Positions 51,146 to 58,554 of a stretch of DNA of 64,000 nucleotides are shown piece by piece (positions within the stretch are counted from its first letter, which is position 1; each line of letters begins with the position of its first letter). Origin of the DNA: Gemmatimonadota bacterium (lineage in GTDB: Bacteria > Gemmatimonadota > Gemmatimonadetes > Longimicrobiales > Gaopeijiaceae); NCBI GenBank assembly GCA_022825135.1, contig JAJDYN010000040.1:1-64000 (forward strand). Direction: 5' to 3'. A program made the translations under genes and the position numbers. Below the pieces are notes generated by a model, which worked only from the letters and a program-made list of their open reading frames with translations, had not been told where the DNA came from and did not search any database.

Positions 51146-53440
51146 TCAGAACGCCATCAGATACGTCAGCTTCACCACGCCCGTGCGACGCTGCCAGCGG
51201 GGCGCGCGGGGGTCGAGGAGGTCGCCCGTCAGGTAGCCGGTGTCGATGACCACGAAGAGGTCGCTTCCCGGTGTGTGGATCCAGTCGATGCGGACGTTGG
51301 CCTGCAGCTCCCGCGAGTGGTTGTCCCACTGCACGAGCGCGTTGGCGAAGAGCTTGCGGCTGACCGCGCCCTGGATGTTGGCGCTCACCAGGTGGGTCGA
51401 GAAGTCCCCGTCTTCCACCGGTAGCGAGACACCGTTCCACGAATACCTCCCGCCGATGGTGAGATGCGGGCCGGTGATCCACGTGACGCCGCCGCCGATT
51501 TCGGTGCGCGTGCCCGACCAGAAGTCGCCGATCGATCCGGCAATCGCCCCGGAGAAGGTGCGGCTGTCGTTGGTACGCGCATGCGCGTAGAGACTCCGGA
51601 AGCGATAGTCGCCGGCCGCCAGGCGCCGTCCGCTGATTCGCGCCGGCGTCTCCAGCCTCTCGAAGCGCTCGCGGAACCCGATGTTGGCGAACTCCCCGCT
51701 CTGGAAGTTCAGCCCGGCGCTCGCTCCGAGTTGGTGAGTCTGCTTTGCACCGTCTCTTCCGCGGATGTGGTGGCCGCTCACGTCGAGCATCAGTTGGCGC
51801 GCCCACGTGCTGGACTCGAAGCGGGGCGTGACCCCGGCGCGGCCCTGCCACCGGTCCTGGTCGGTGCGGGGCACGAACCCCAGCGCCGGCTGGAAGCCAT
51901 CGTCGATGACCAGTCGCGAAACGCCCGCCACGTACAGGTCGTTCTGGAGCACCAGCTCGGCGGATGCGGCGGTCGCGCTGCCTGCCGCCCGGGGATCCCG
52001 GGATCCCGGCGCTCCCCCGGAGGACCCCGAAGGTCCCGTCGGTGCCTCGGAGAAGTCGGGATTCCACACCCGCGCCGCCCACAGGTTGAATGCGCTGCTG
52101 CTCCAGAAGCGGCTGGAGAAGTCGAGCCCGGCCGACCGGTCCCAGCCGCTCTCGTGATCGAGGCTGGTGATGATGCCGCCCAGGGTGGTGCGGGGCCGCA
52201 GGTCGGTCTTGAGGCGCACCACCGAGTTCCAGGCCGCCGGCAGAGTGAGCGCATCATCCGAGTATCCGCGCGTGCGCAACCCCAGGGCGCCGATCGAGAG
52301 GGCCCCCGCCTGCCCGGTGAGCCGCCCTCCTCCCGCGATGTCCCCCTGGAGCCCGACCCGGCGGCTGAAGAAGACCTCGGTCTGGCGCGGCGTTCCGAAC
52401 TGGAACAGCCCGGCCCGCTCCAGAAAGAACTCCCGCTTCTCGGGATAGAAGAGGTCGAAGCGGGTGAGGTTGATCTGGACGTTGTCGGACTCCACCTGTG
52501 CGAAGTCGGTGTTCCAGGTGAGGTCGAACGTGAGGTTGGAGGTGAGCGCGTACTTGACGTCGACGCCCACGTCGGTCTGCTCCTCGAAGCTCGCGTCGCC
52601 CGCCATGCGCTGTGTCCCCGCGATCGCGAACGGTTTCACCTCCGCATAGCGGCCGCGCCTGAGCCCGCGCAGCCCCTCCAGCGTCGCATAGCGCGACACC
52701 TGCGAGATGCCCGAGCGGTACTCCTGCCCGATGTGCGGCCAGAGCACGATCTCGTTCTTGCGCCGGATCGAGCGCATGAAGGCGATGCCCATGGTGGGCT
52801 CGTCGGTGTCCGGGAAGCGGATGGTGGTGAAGGGAATCTCGAGCTCGAGCACCCAGCCGTCCTCGGTCACGCGCGTCTCGCTGGTGAAGACCCCGTCCCA
52901 GTTCCAGTCGTCGAGGGTCATGCTCTCGTCGGAGATGAGGGCGTCGTCCTGCGTCCCCAGCGCGCCGATCTCGAAGATGTAGGCGTTGCGGCGGTCGTGA
53001 TACGTGTCCAGCGCGACGATGACGCGGTCGTCCTTGTCGATGCGCCCGCCCCGGTGCAGGATGCTGCGCCGGATGAGCGAGGGCTCGGAGTCGTGGAAGA
53101 CGAAGCCGAAGTAGAGGGCGTTGGCGTCGTAGCCGATGCGCACCTCGGTGGGTTCGCTGCCCGGCGCGCCGTCCACCGGGTCGCGCTGGCGGAAGTCGGT
53201 GACCGGCTCGATCATCGCCCAGAAGGGCTCGTCCAGCACCCCGTCGATGGTGGGAGGACGGGGAACGGGGGTAGCGGTCGCGCGCGCCTCGGGCATGCCG
53301 GTCTGAGCGGCGGCGGGCGTGGGGGCCGGGAAGACGGCCGGCAGCGCCCCCACCAGCACGGCCGTGGCCCGAAACGCGGCTCGAGCCATGCCCGGAGGAG
53401 AAACGGCCCGGGACAGGCCCCCGGGCCCCCGCGGATTCAT
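51146..53440 (-). CDS. DUF5916 outer-membrane protein with CBM9-like N-terminus
   Basis: A 764-residue exported protein. After a signal sequence (ARAAFRATAVLVGALPAVFPAP to AAAQ) comes a carbohydrate-binding-family-9-like domain (PPTIDGVLDEPFWAMIEPVTDF, VRIGYDANALYFGFVFHDSEP). A long beta-barrel region with the DUF5916 motif LTWNTDFAQVESDNVQINLTRFDLFYPEKREFFLERAG follows, and the C-terminus is TGVVKLTYLMAF, whose final Phe suits outer-membrane insertion. ATG 53440 overlaps the D-aminoacylase stop by ATGA and follows GGAGGG. It is the last gene of the NHL lipoprotein/D-aminoacylase/DUF5916 operon. A role in substrate binding or uptake is inference. Confidence 0.82.
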   Translation of the reverse strand: MNPRGPGGLSRAVSPPGMARAAFRATAVLVGALPAVFPAPTPAAAQTGMPEARATATPVPRPPTIDGVLDEPFWAMIEPVTDFRQRDPVDGAPGSEPTEVRIGYDANALYFGFVFHDSEPSLIRRSILHRGGRIDKDDRVIVALDTYHDRRNAYIFEIGALGTQDDALISDESMTLDDWNWDGVFTSETRVTEDGWVLELEIPFTTIRFPDTDEPTMGIAFMRSIRRKNEIVLWPHIGQEYRSGISQVSRYATLEGLRGLRRGRYAEVKPFAIAGTQRMAGDASFEEQTDVGVDVKYALTSNLTFDLTWNTDFAQVESDNVQINLTRFDLFYPEKREFFLERAGLFQFGTPRQTEVFFSRRVGLQGDIAGGGRLTGQAGALSIGALGLRTRGYSDDALTLPAAWNSVVRLKTDLRPRTTLGGIITSLDHESGWDRSAGLDFSSRFWSSSAFNLWAARVWNPDFSEAPTGPSGSSGGAPGSRDPRAAGSATAASAELVLQNDLYVAGVSRLVIDDGFQPALGFVPRTDQDRWQGRAGVTPRFESSTWARQLMLDVSGHHIRGRDGAKQTHQLGASAGLNFQSGEFANIGFRERFERLETPARISGRRLAAGDYRFRSLYAHARTNDSRTFSGAIAGSIGDFWSGTRTEIGGGVTWITGPHLTIGGRYSWNGVSLPVEDGDFSTHLVSANIQGAVSRKLFANALVQWDNHSRELQANVRIDWIHTPGSDLFVVIDTGYLTGDLLDPRAPRWQRRTGVVKLTYLMAF

Positions 53441-55041
53441 CCTGCGGAGCCCTCCCGCGCCTCGCGCACCGGCCCCCGGATCCATCGTCCGGGCTTCTCA
53501 CCGGTGATCTTCCCGCCCAGGATGACCGGCACGCCGTTCACCAGCAGGTGGTCGATGCCCTCGCTGTACTGGTGGGGGTCGGTGTAGGTGGCCCGATCCG
53601 CCACCGTTGCCGGATCGAACACGGCGATGTCCGCGCGCATCCCCTCGGCGATCACGCCCATGTCGTCCCGGTTCAGCCACAGCGCCGGCATCGACGTCAT
53701 CTTCTTCACCGCTTCCTCGAGCGAAATCACGCCCAGTTCGCGCACGTAGCGAGCCAGCACCCTCGGAAACGCCCCGTAGCTGCGCGGATGCGGATATCCT
53801 ACGCCGAACTCCACCGCGTCTCCATCCGTCTCGATCATCGCCAGCGGATGCTGCATGATGCGGATGACGTCGCCTTCGTCCATCGCGTGATAGATGGCGC
53901 TGAAGCCGCCGCCCAGTTGCAGGTCGATGGCGAGGTCGATGCCGGTTTCGAGGTCGTTGGGGAGGCCCCGGTCCGCCGCGTAGTCGGCAAGCGTCCGTCC
54001 GTTGTAGCTCTCGTCCGCGGGCAGCACGCGGAACTGGATGCGGGAGATGTCGCTCCCCACCCGGTCGGTCGTGAAGATGGCGCGCATCTCCTCTTCCATG
54101 CGCGCGCGCGATTCGGCATCGGCCACGCGCTCGGCGAAGGCGTCGGGCCCTCCCGCGAGCGCCCACTGCGGGAAGAGGATCACCGACCCGGTGCTCGAGG
54201 CCGCATACGGATAGAGATCGTGGGTGACCGTGAGCCCGGCCGCGTTGGCCGAGTCGATCATGGCCAGGCTGTGCTCGCTCCACCCCCACTGCGCCGCACC
54301 GGCCGCCTTGTGGTGGTTGATCTGCGCCGGGATGTCGGCCTCGTCGGCGATGCGGATGACCTCCGCGACCGACTCCAGCAGTCCGCTGGCCTCGTTGCGC
54401 ATGTGGCTGACGTAGATGCCGCCGTGCCGCGACGCCACCTTCGCCAGCTCGATGACCTCCTCGGTCTCGGCGAAGTTGGCCGGCACGTAGAGAAGCCCGG
54501 TCGAGAGGCCGAGCGCGCCCTGGCGCATGCTCTGGTCGACGAGCGTCTTCATCTGCTCGAGTTCGTCCGCGGTCGGGGCCCGGTTCTCGAGCCCGAGCAC
54601 CTGCTTGCGGGTCCAGGTGTGCCCGGCGAAGAAGCCCACGTTGGGCGCCATCTCCAGGTTCGACGCGAATTCGTCCAGCGGCCAGGGCTGATCGCCCGAG
54701 TGCAGGGAGGCCATGATGGTCGTGATTCCCTGGCGCAGGAAGTTCTCCACCAAGGGATACTCGGCGATGGTCTGCTGGATGTGCGCGTGGTTGTCGATGA
54801 AGCCAGGGGTCACGGTCCGGCCCGAGGCGTCGATGACCAGGTCCGCGGCCCCGGGATCGAGGGGCTCGGTGGAGACCGCGACGATGAACCCGTCGCGCAC
54901 TCCCACGTCAGCCGCGAAGCCCGCGCTCCCGGTCCCGTCGACGACGGTGCCGCCGGTGATGAGGATGTCGAAGGTGCCGCCCGCCTCCGGAGCGCACGCC
55001 GCGACGAGGAGTGCGGCCAGCGCAACGGCGCGTCTACTCAC
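53437..55041 (-). CDS. N-acyl-D-amino-acid deacylase family amidohydrolase, lipoprotein
   Basis: A 534-residue amidohydrolase of the D-aminoacylase/dihydroorotase-like group, anchored as a lipoprotein (lipobox LLVAACAPE, Cys16). The metal-binding start of the TIM barrel is VTPGFIDNHAHIQQ (His85, His87); MRQGALGLSTGLLYVPANFA, YVSHMRNEASGLLESV and INHHKAAG follow as in D-aminoacylases, which deacylate N-acyl-D-amino acids. GTG 55041 overlaps the NHL lipoprotein stop by 8 bp. With the downstream DUF5916 protein it may scavenge D-amino-acid conjugates at the cell surface (inference). Confidence 0.88.
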   Translation of the reverse strand: MSRRAVALAALLVAACAPEAGGTFDILITGGTVVDGTGSAGFAADVGVRDGFIVAVSTEPLDPGAADLVIDASGRTVTPGFIDNHAHIQQTIAEYPLVENFLRQGITTIMASLHSGDQPWPLDEFASNLEMAPNVGFFAGHTWTRKQVLGLENRAPTADELEQMKTLVDQSMRQGALGLSTGLLYVPANFAETEEVIELAKVASRHGGIYVSHMRNEASGLLESVAEVIRIADEADIPAQINHHKAAGAAQWGWSEHSLAMIDSANAAGLTVTHDLYPYAASSTGSVILFPQWALAGGPDAFAERVADAESRARMEEEMRAIFTTDRVGSDISRIQFRVLPADESYNGRTLADYAADRGLPNDLETGIDLAIDLQLGGGFSAIYHAMDEGDVIRIMQHPLAMIETDGDAVEFGVGYPHPRSYGAFPRVLARYVRELGVISLEEAVKKMTSMPALWLNRDDMGVIAEGMRADIAVFDPATVADRATYTDPHQYSEGIDHLLVNGVPVILGGKITGEKPGRWIRGPVREAREGSAG

Positions 55042-56227
55042 CTCCGCTCCGCGGCCACAAAGCCCCCTGGTGCTCCGCGGTCACCGGTCCGGTCCCCATG
55101 AAGACGAACTTCTGCAGCCGCTTGCCCTCGTAGGTTTCGGTGGTGTAGAGGTTGCCCTGCGAGTCGGTGGCGACGCTGTGCACGCCGTAGAACTGGCCGG
55201 GCTGACGGCCGCCGCCGCCGAAGCTGGTGAGCACTTCGAGGCTCTCCCGGTCGAGCACGTGGACCACCTTGTTCATCCCGTCGGCCACGTACAGGAAGCG
55301 CTGCCCGGGATCGCGCGAGAAAGTGATGTCCCACACCGATCCGCCGCCCAGGGTCTGGTTGGCGATGATCGCCTCGCGCACGAAGGTGCCGTCGCTCTGG
55401 AAGACCTGGATGCGGTTGCCGGCGCGGTCGCAGACGTAGACCAGCCCGTCCGCCGAGGGGTCGGCGCAGTGCACAGGGGTGCGGAACTGCTGCTGCTGCG
55501 GGCCGCCGGGCGTGTGCGAGGGTACCAGGTCGTCGCTGGGCTCGTTGCCGTAGGCGCCCCAGTAGCGCTTGAATTCCCCGGTGTTGGAGTCGAGCACCAC
55601 TACCCGCCGATTGCCGTATCCGTCGGCGACGAAGGCCTCGTCGGTGGTGCCGTCGAAGGAGATCTTCGCCACCCGCGAAAAGTGCTCCGTGGAGCTGCTG
55701 TTGGGTTGAGCGTCGGCCACGCCCACCTGCATCAGGAACTCGCCGTCGCGGGTGAACTTGAGCAACTGCCCGTCCGGTCCGCCGTTGCCCCCGATCCAGA
55801 TGTTGTCGTGGTGATCCACGCTGAGGCCGTGGTTGGAGGTGGGCCAGTCGTAGCCCTCCCCGGGGCCGCCCCAGGAGTTGACCAGGTTCCCCTCGGGATC
55901 GAACTCGAGCACGTTGGGCGCGGGCACGCAGCACTCGCTGGTGGGCGGGTCCAGGGTGGCGCCGATCTCGTTGACCTCGCTGAAGGTGGTCTGGCGGTGG
56001 ATGATGAAGACGTGGTCGCGCGAATCGACGCCCACGCCGATGGTCGAGCCCAGGATCCAGTGGTTGGGCAGCGGCTTGGGCCAGAGCGGATCCACCTCGA
56101 AGATGGGCGCCTCGCCCGACATGTCGGGCGTCTGGCTCGCCGACTCGATGGTACAGGAGGAGAGTGCCATGATACCGGCGGCGGCGACGCAGGTCAGCGC
56201 GTAGGAAAAGGTGCGTGGGCGGTTCAT
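55034..56227 (-). CDS. NHL-repeat beta-propeller lipoprotein
   Basis: A 397-residue lipoprotein; the lipobox ends at Cys25 (MALSSCTIES). The body is an NHL-type six-bladed propeller: HGLSVDHHDNIWIGGNGG, EAFVADGYGNRRVVVLD, PVHCADPSADGLVYVCDRAGNRIQVF, LYVADGMNKVVHVLD, GVHSVATDSQGNLYTTETY. NHL propellers usually bind ligands or proteins; some peptidylglycine lyases share the fold, but their catalytic residues are not evident here. GAAGGAG precedes ATG 56227. It is the first gene of the operon. Confidence 0.82.
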   Translation of the reverse strand: MNRPRTFSYALTCVAAAGIMALSSCTIESASQTPDMSGEAPIFEVDPLWPKPLPNHWILGSTIGVGVDSRDHVFIIHRQTTFSEVNEIGATLDPPTSECCVPAPNVLEFDPEGNLVNSWGGPGEGYDWPTSNHGLSVDHHDNIWIGGNGGPDGQLLKFTRDGEFLMQVGVADAQPNSSSTEHFSRVAKISFDGTTDEAFVADGYGNRRVVVLDSNTGEFKRYWGAYGNEPSDDLVPSHTPGGPQQQQFRTPVHCADPSADGLVYVCDRAGNRIQVFQSDGTFVREAIIANQTLGGGSVWDITFSRDPGQRFLYVADGMNKVVHVLDRESLEVLTSFGGGGRQPGQFYGVHSVATDSQGNLYTTETYEGKRLQKFVFMGTGPVTAEHQGALWPRSGGE

Positions 56228-56394
56228 GGCGTGGCTCCTTCGGCACGATGATTGCAACGTGGTTCCCCACCCGGGCGGCGTATCATGATGAGCCGGCGCG
56301 GCGAACGCGTAACCGGAAATCGTGTAGAACGAGGTTCCGGATGCGCAAGCGGCTGAGGTGCGGGACCGGCATCCAATTATATCGGGAGTGCTCC

Positions 56395-57150
56395 ATGAAT
56401 CGACAGGCCATGGTGTCGTTTCTGATCGCGGTCGTGGCGGGCGCGGCGGCCCTGCCTTCGGCGGCTCGGGCGCAGGATGGAGACGGTTTTCTCTTCGGCC
56501 GCCCCGGAGCCACCTTTTCCATCCGCACCGGATACGACATCCCGCGCGCGGGCAGCGACATCTTCAGTTATACGAGCGAGCTGCTCACGCTGGAAAAGAG
56601 CAGTTTCGCCGCCCCGGCCTTCGGGGTCGATCTCGGCGTGCGGCTGAGCGACAGGCTCGACCTGGTGGCGGGCGTGGCTTACGCCAAGAGCGAAACCCCC
56701 TCCGAATTCCGCGACTGGGAAGACACCGACGGCCTGCCCATCGAGCAGGTGACCACGCACTCGAAGCTCCCGTTCACGCTGAGCGTGCGCTACTACCTGC
56801 GGGACCGCGGCCGCAGCCTGGGCCGTTTCGCGTGGGTGCCGTCAGGCTTCGTGCCCTACGTCGGGGCGGGCGGCGGCGGCAACTACTACAGGTTCGAGCA
56901 GGACGGGGATTTCGTCGATGTCGAGACGCTGGACATCTTTTATGACCAGTTGGTGTCGGACGGCACGACCCCCTTCCTGCATGTCTTCAGCGGCGTGGAG
57001 TTGGCAATGGGGCCGCGATTCGTGCTGACGGCGGAAGGGCGTTATTCTTGGTCCAGCGGCCCCATGGATCGCGCGTTCGAGGGTTTTGACAACATCGACC
57101 TGTCCGGATTCCAGGTCCTCGCGGGCTTTGGAATCCGCATGGGCGGTTGA
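56395..57150 (+). CDS. Outer-membrane beta-barrel protein
   Basis: A 251-residue secreted protein with signal peptide (MNRQAMVSFLIAVVAGAAALPSAARA) and a body of alternating beta strands (FSIRTGYDIPRAG, FGVDLGVRLSDRLDLVAGVAYAKS, FTLSVRYYLRD, GFVPYVGAGGGGNYYRF, FVLTAEGRYSWSSG, FQVLAGFGIRMGG). This is the pattern of eight-stranded OmpW/OmpA-like or porin-type barrels of unknown cargo. GGGAG precedes the start. It is divergent from the NHL operon, with 167 bp between. Confidence 0.78.
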   Translation: MNRQAMVSFLIAVVAGAAALPSAARAQDGDGFLFGRPGATFSIRTGYDIPRAGSDIFSYTSELLTLEKSSFAAPAFGVDLGVRLSDRLDLVAGVAYAKSETPSEFRDWEDTDGLPIEQVTTHSKLPFTLSVRYYLRDRGRSLGRFAWVPSGFVPYVGAGGGGNYYRFEQDGDFVDVETLDIFYDQLVSDGTTPFLHVFSGVELAMGPRFVLTAEGRYSWSSGPMDRAFEGFDNIDLSGFQVLAGFGIRMGG

Positions 57151-57197
57151 CCACGGCGCCCCTGAAGGTACGGAAGGCGTCAGCGGAGGGAAGGAGC

Positions 57198-58394
57198 ATG
57201 AGAGCACGTCAGGAAGTCTCGGCGGCTGTGATCCGGCGGTGTTCGGCCGTCGCGCTGCTGCTATTGGTCGGCACCGTCCCCATTGAAGGACAGTCCCCTG
57301 TCGGCAGCTGGCTGGCGTTCCAGGGGTGCTGGGCACCCACCGGCCAGGATGTCGAGGACGCGTCCACGCTGTGCGTGATCCCCGGCGACGACCGGGTATC
57401 GGCGGAGTTCGTGACCGTGCGCGGCAGCGAGGTCGTCTCGCGCGAGGTGGCGCGCGCCGACGGGCGACCGGTTGACGCCACTCAGGAAGGGTGCGAGGGC
57501 ACCACCACCTGGCGCTTCTCCGCTGACGGGCACCGCGTTTACCACCGCTCCGAACACGTCTGCGACAACGCGGTGAACCGGAAGGGTTCGGGGATGATGG
57601 TCATGGTGAACCCCACCGAGTGGATGGATGTCAGTTCGGTTGAGGTGGAAGGCCAGGTGACGCCCTGGGTTCAGCACTATCGCATGGCGACCGTCGAGGC
57701 CGCGGAGGCGGCCGGGTACGGCGACCTGGCAACCGGGCAGGAGATGGCGGTCCGCGCCGCCCGCATGTACTCGACCACGGCGCCCACCATCACCTCGATC
57801 GTCGAGGCCAGTCAGGTGCTGCATGCCGAAACCGTCCAGGCCTGGCTCGTGGAAAGCGCGCCCGACATGAACGTGAATGCGGAACAGTTGATCCGCATGG
57901 CCGACGCCGGGGTGACTTCGGATGTGATCGATGTCGTGGTCGCGGTGTCCCACCCGCGGCGTTTCCGGCTGCAGGAGGAAGACCAGATCGGCGCAGGCAT
58001 CGAGCAGCGTGGGCGAGTCCGTGACAGCAGCGCCTACGGGCCGCGGTACTACTCGCCTTTCGGCTTCGGGTACTACGGGTACGGGTATTCGCCGTACAGG
58101 TACGGCTATTCGCCCTACGGCTACGGGTACGGCGGCTACGGGCTGGGATACAACAGCTTCTACGGCATCGGCTATCGCCCGGTCGTGGTGTCCGTCGAAC
58201 CGCGCGTGGAATCCTCCCGCGGAAGGCTGGTCCGGGGCCAGGGATATACGCGCAGCGGTGGCAGGCTGCCCAGCGGCGTCGCCACGGTGGGGCGTGACGG
58301 CGGAGGCTCTTCGGTCGGCGTCTCGTCCGGCGGAGGCGGCGGGTCGCGGAGTTCGACCGGCCGCACCGCGCGCAGGCGGGGAGGAGGCAGCTAG
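57198..58394 (+). CDS. Exported protein with Tyr/Gly-rich domain, unknown function
   Basis: A 398-residue exported protein. The N-terminal part (signal peptide ending IEGQ, then GSWLAFQGCWAPTG with paired cysteines) has no family I recognise. The middle is helical (TAPTITSIVEASQVLHAETVQAWLVE; MADAGVTSDVIDVVVAVSHPRRFRL). A Tyr/Gly/Pro-rich repeat follows (FGYYGYGYSPYRYGYSPY), then a Gly/Ser/Arg-rich tail ending TARRRGGGS. The repeat may be adhesive, phase-separating or wall-associated; this is a guess. GAAGGAG precedes the ATG. A strong terminator follows at 58430. Confidence 0.7.
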   Translation: MRARQEVSAAVIRRCSAVALLLLVGTVPIEGQSPVGSWLAFQGCWAPTGQDVEDASTLCVIPGDDRVSAEFVTVRGSEVVSREVARADGRPVDATQEGCEGTTTWRFSADGHRVYHRSEHVCDNAVNRKGSGMMVMVNPTEWMDVSSVEVEGQVTPWVQHYRMATVEAAEAAGYGDLATGQEMAVRAARMYSTTAPTITSIVEASQVLHAETVQAWLVESAPDMNVNAEQLIRMADAGVTSDVIDVVVAVSHPRRFRLQEEDQIGAGIEQRGRVRDSSAYGPRYYSPFGFGYYGYGYSPYRYGYSPYGYGYGGYGLGYNSFYGIGYRPVVVSVEPRVESSRGRLVRGQGYTRSGGRLPSGVATVGRDGGGSSVGVSSGGGGGSRSSTGRTARRRGGGS

Positions 58395-58429
58395 CGGAGC
58401 CGGGAGTCGGTTCGGGCTGGCGCCGGAAG

Positions 58430-58467
58430 AGCGCCGGGAGATACCTTCTCCCGGCGCTTTTTCTTTC
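58430..58467 (+). terminator. Rho-independent terminator
   Basis: A perfect 12-bp stem, AGCGCCGGGAGA (58430-58441) and TCTCCCGGCGCT (58447-58458), closes a 5-nt loop and is followed by TTTTTCTTTC. It ends transcription of the Tyr/Gly-rich protein gene, whose stop is 36 bp upstream, and separates it from the DUF5916 gene at 58555. It is the clearest terminator in the window. Confidence 0.9.
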
Positions 58468-58554
58468 AACCAGACAGGATTCCTCGTGCGAGCAACCACT
58501 GTGTTCCCGGCAGCGATCCGGCGAATGGCCCGTGATCATTCCCGTGTTCCGCGA

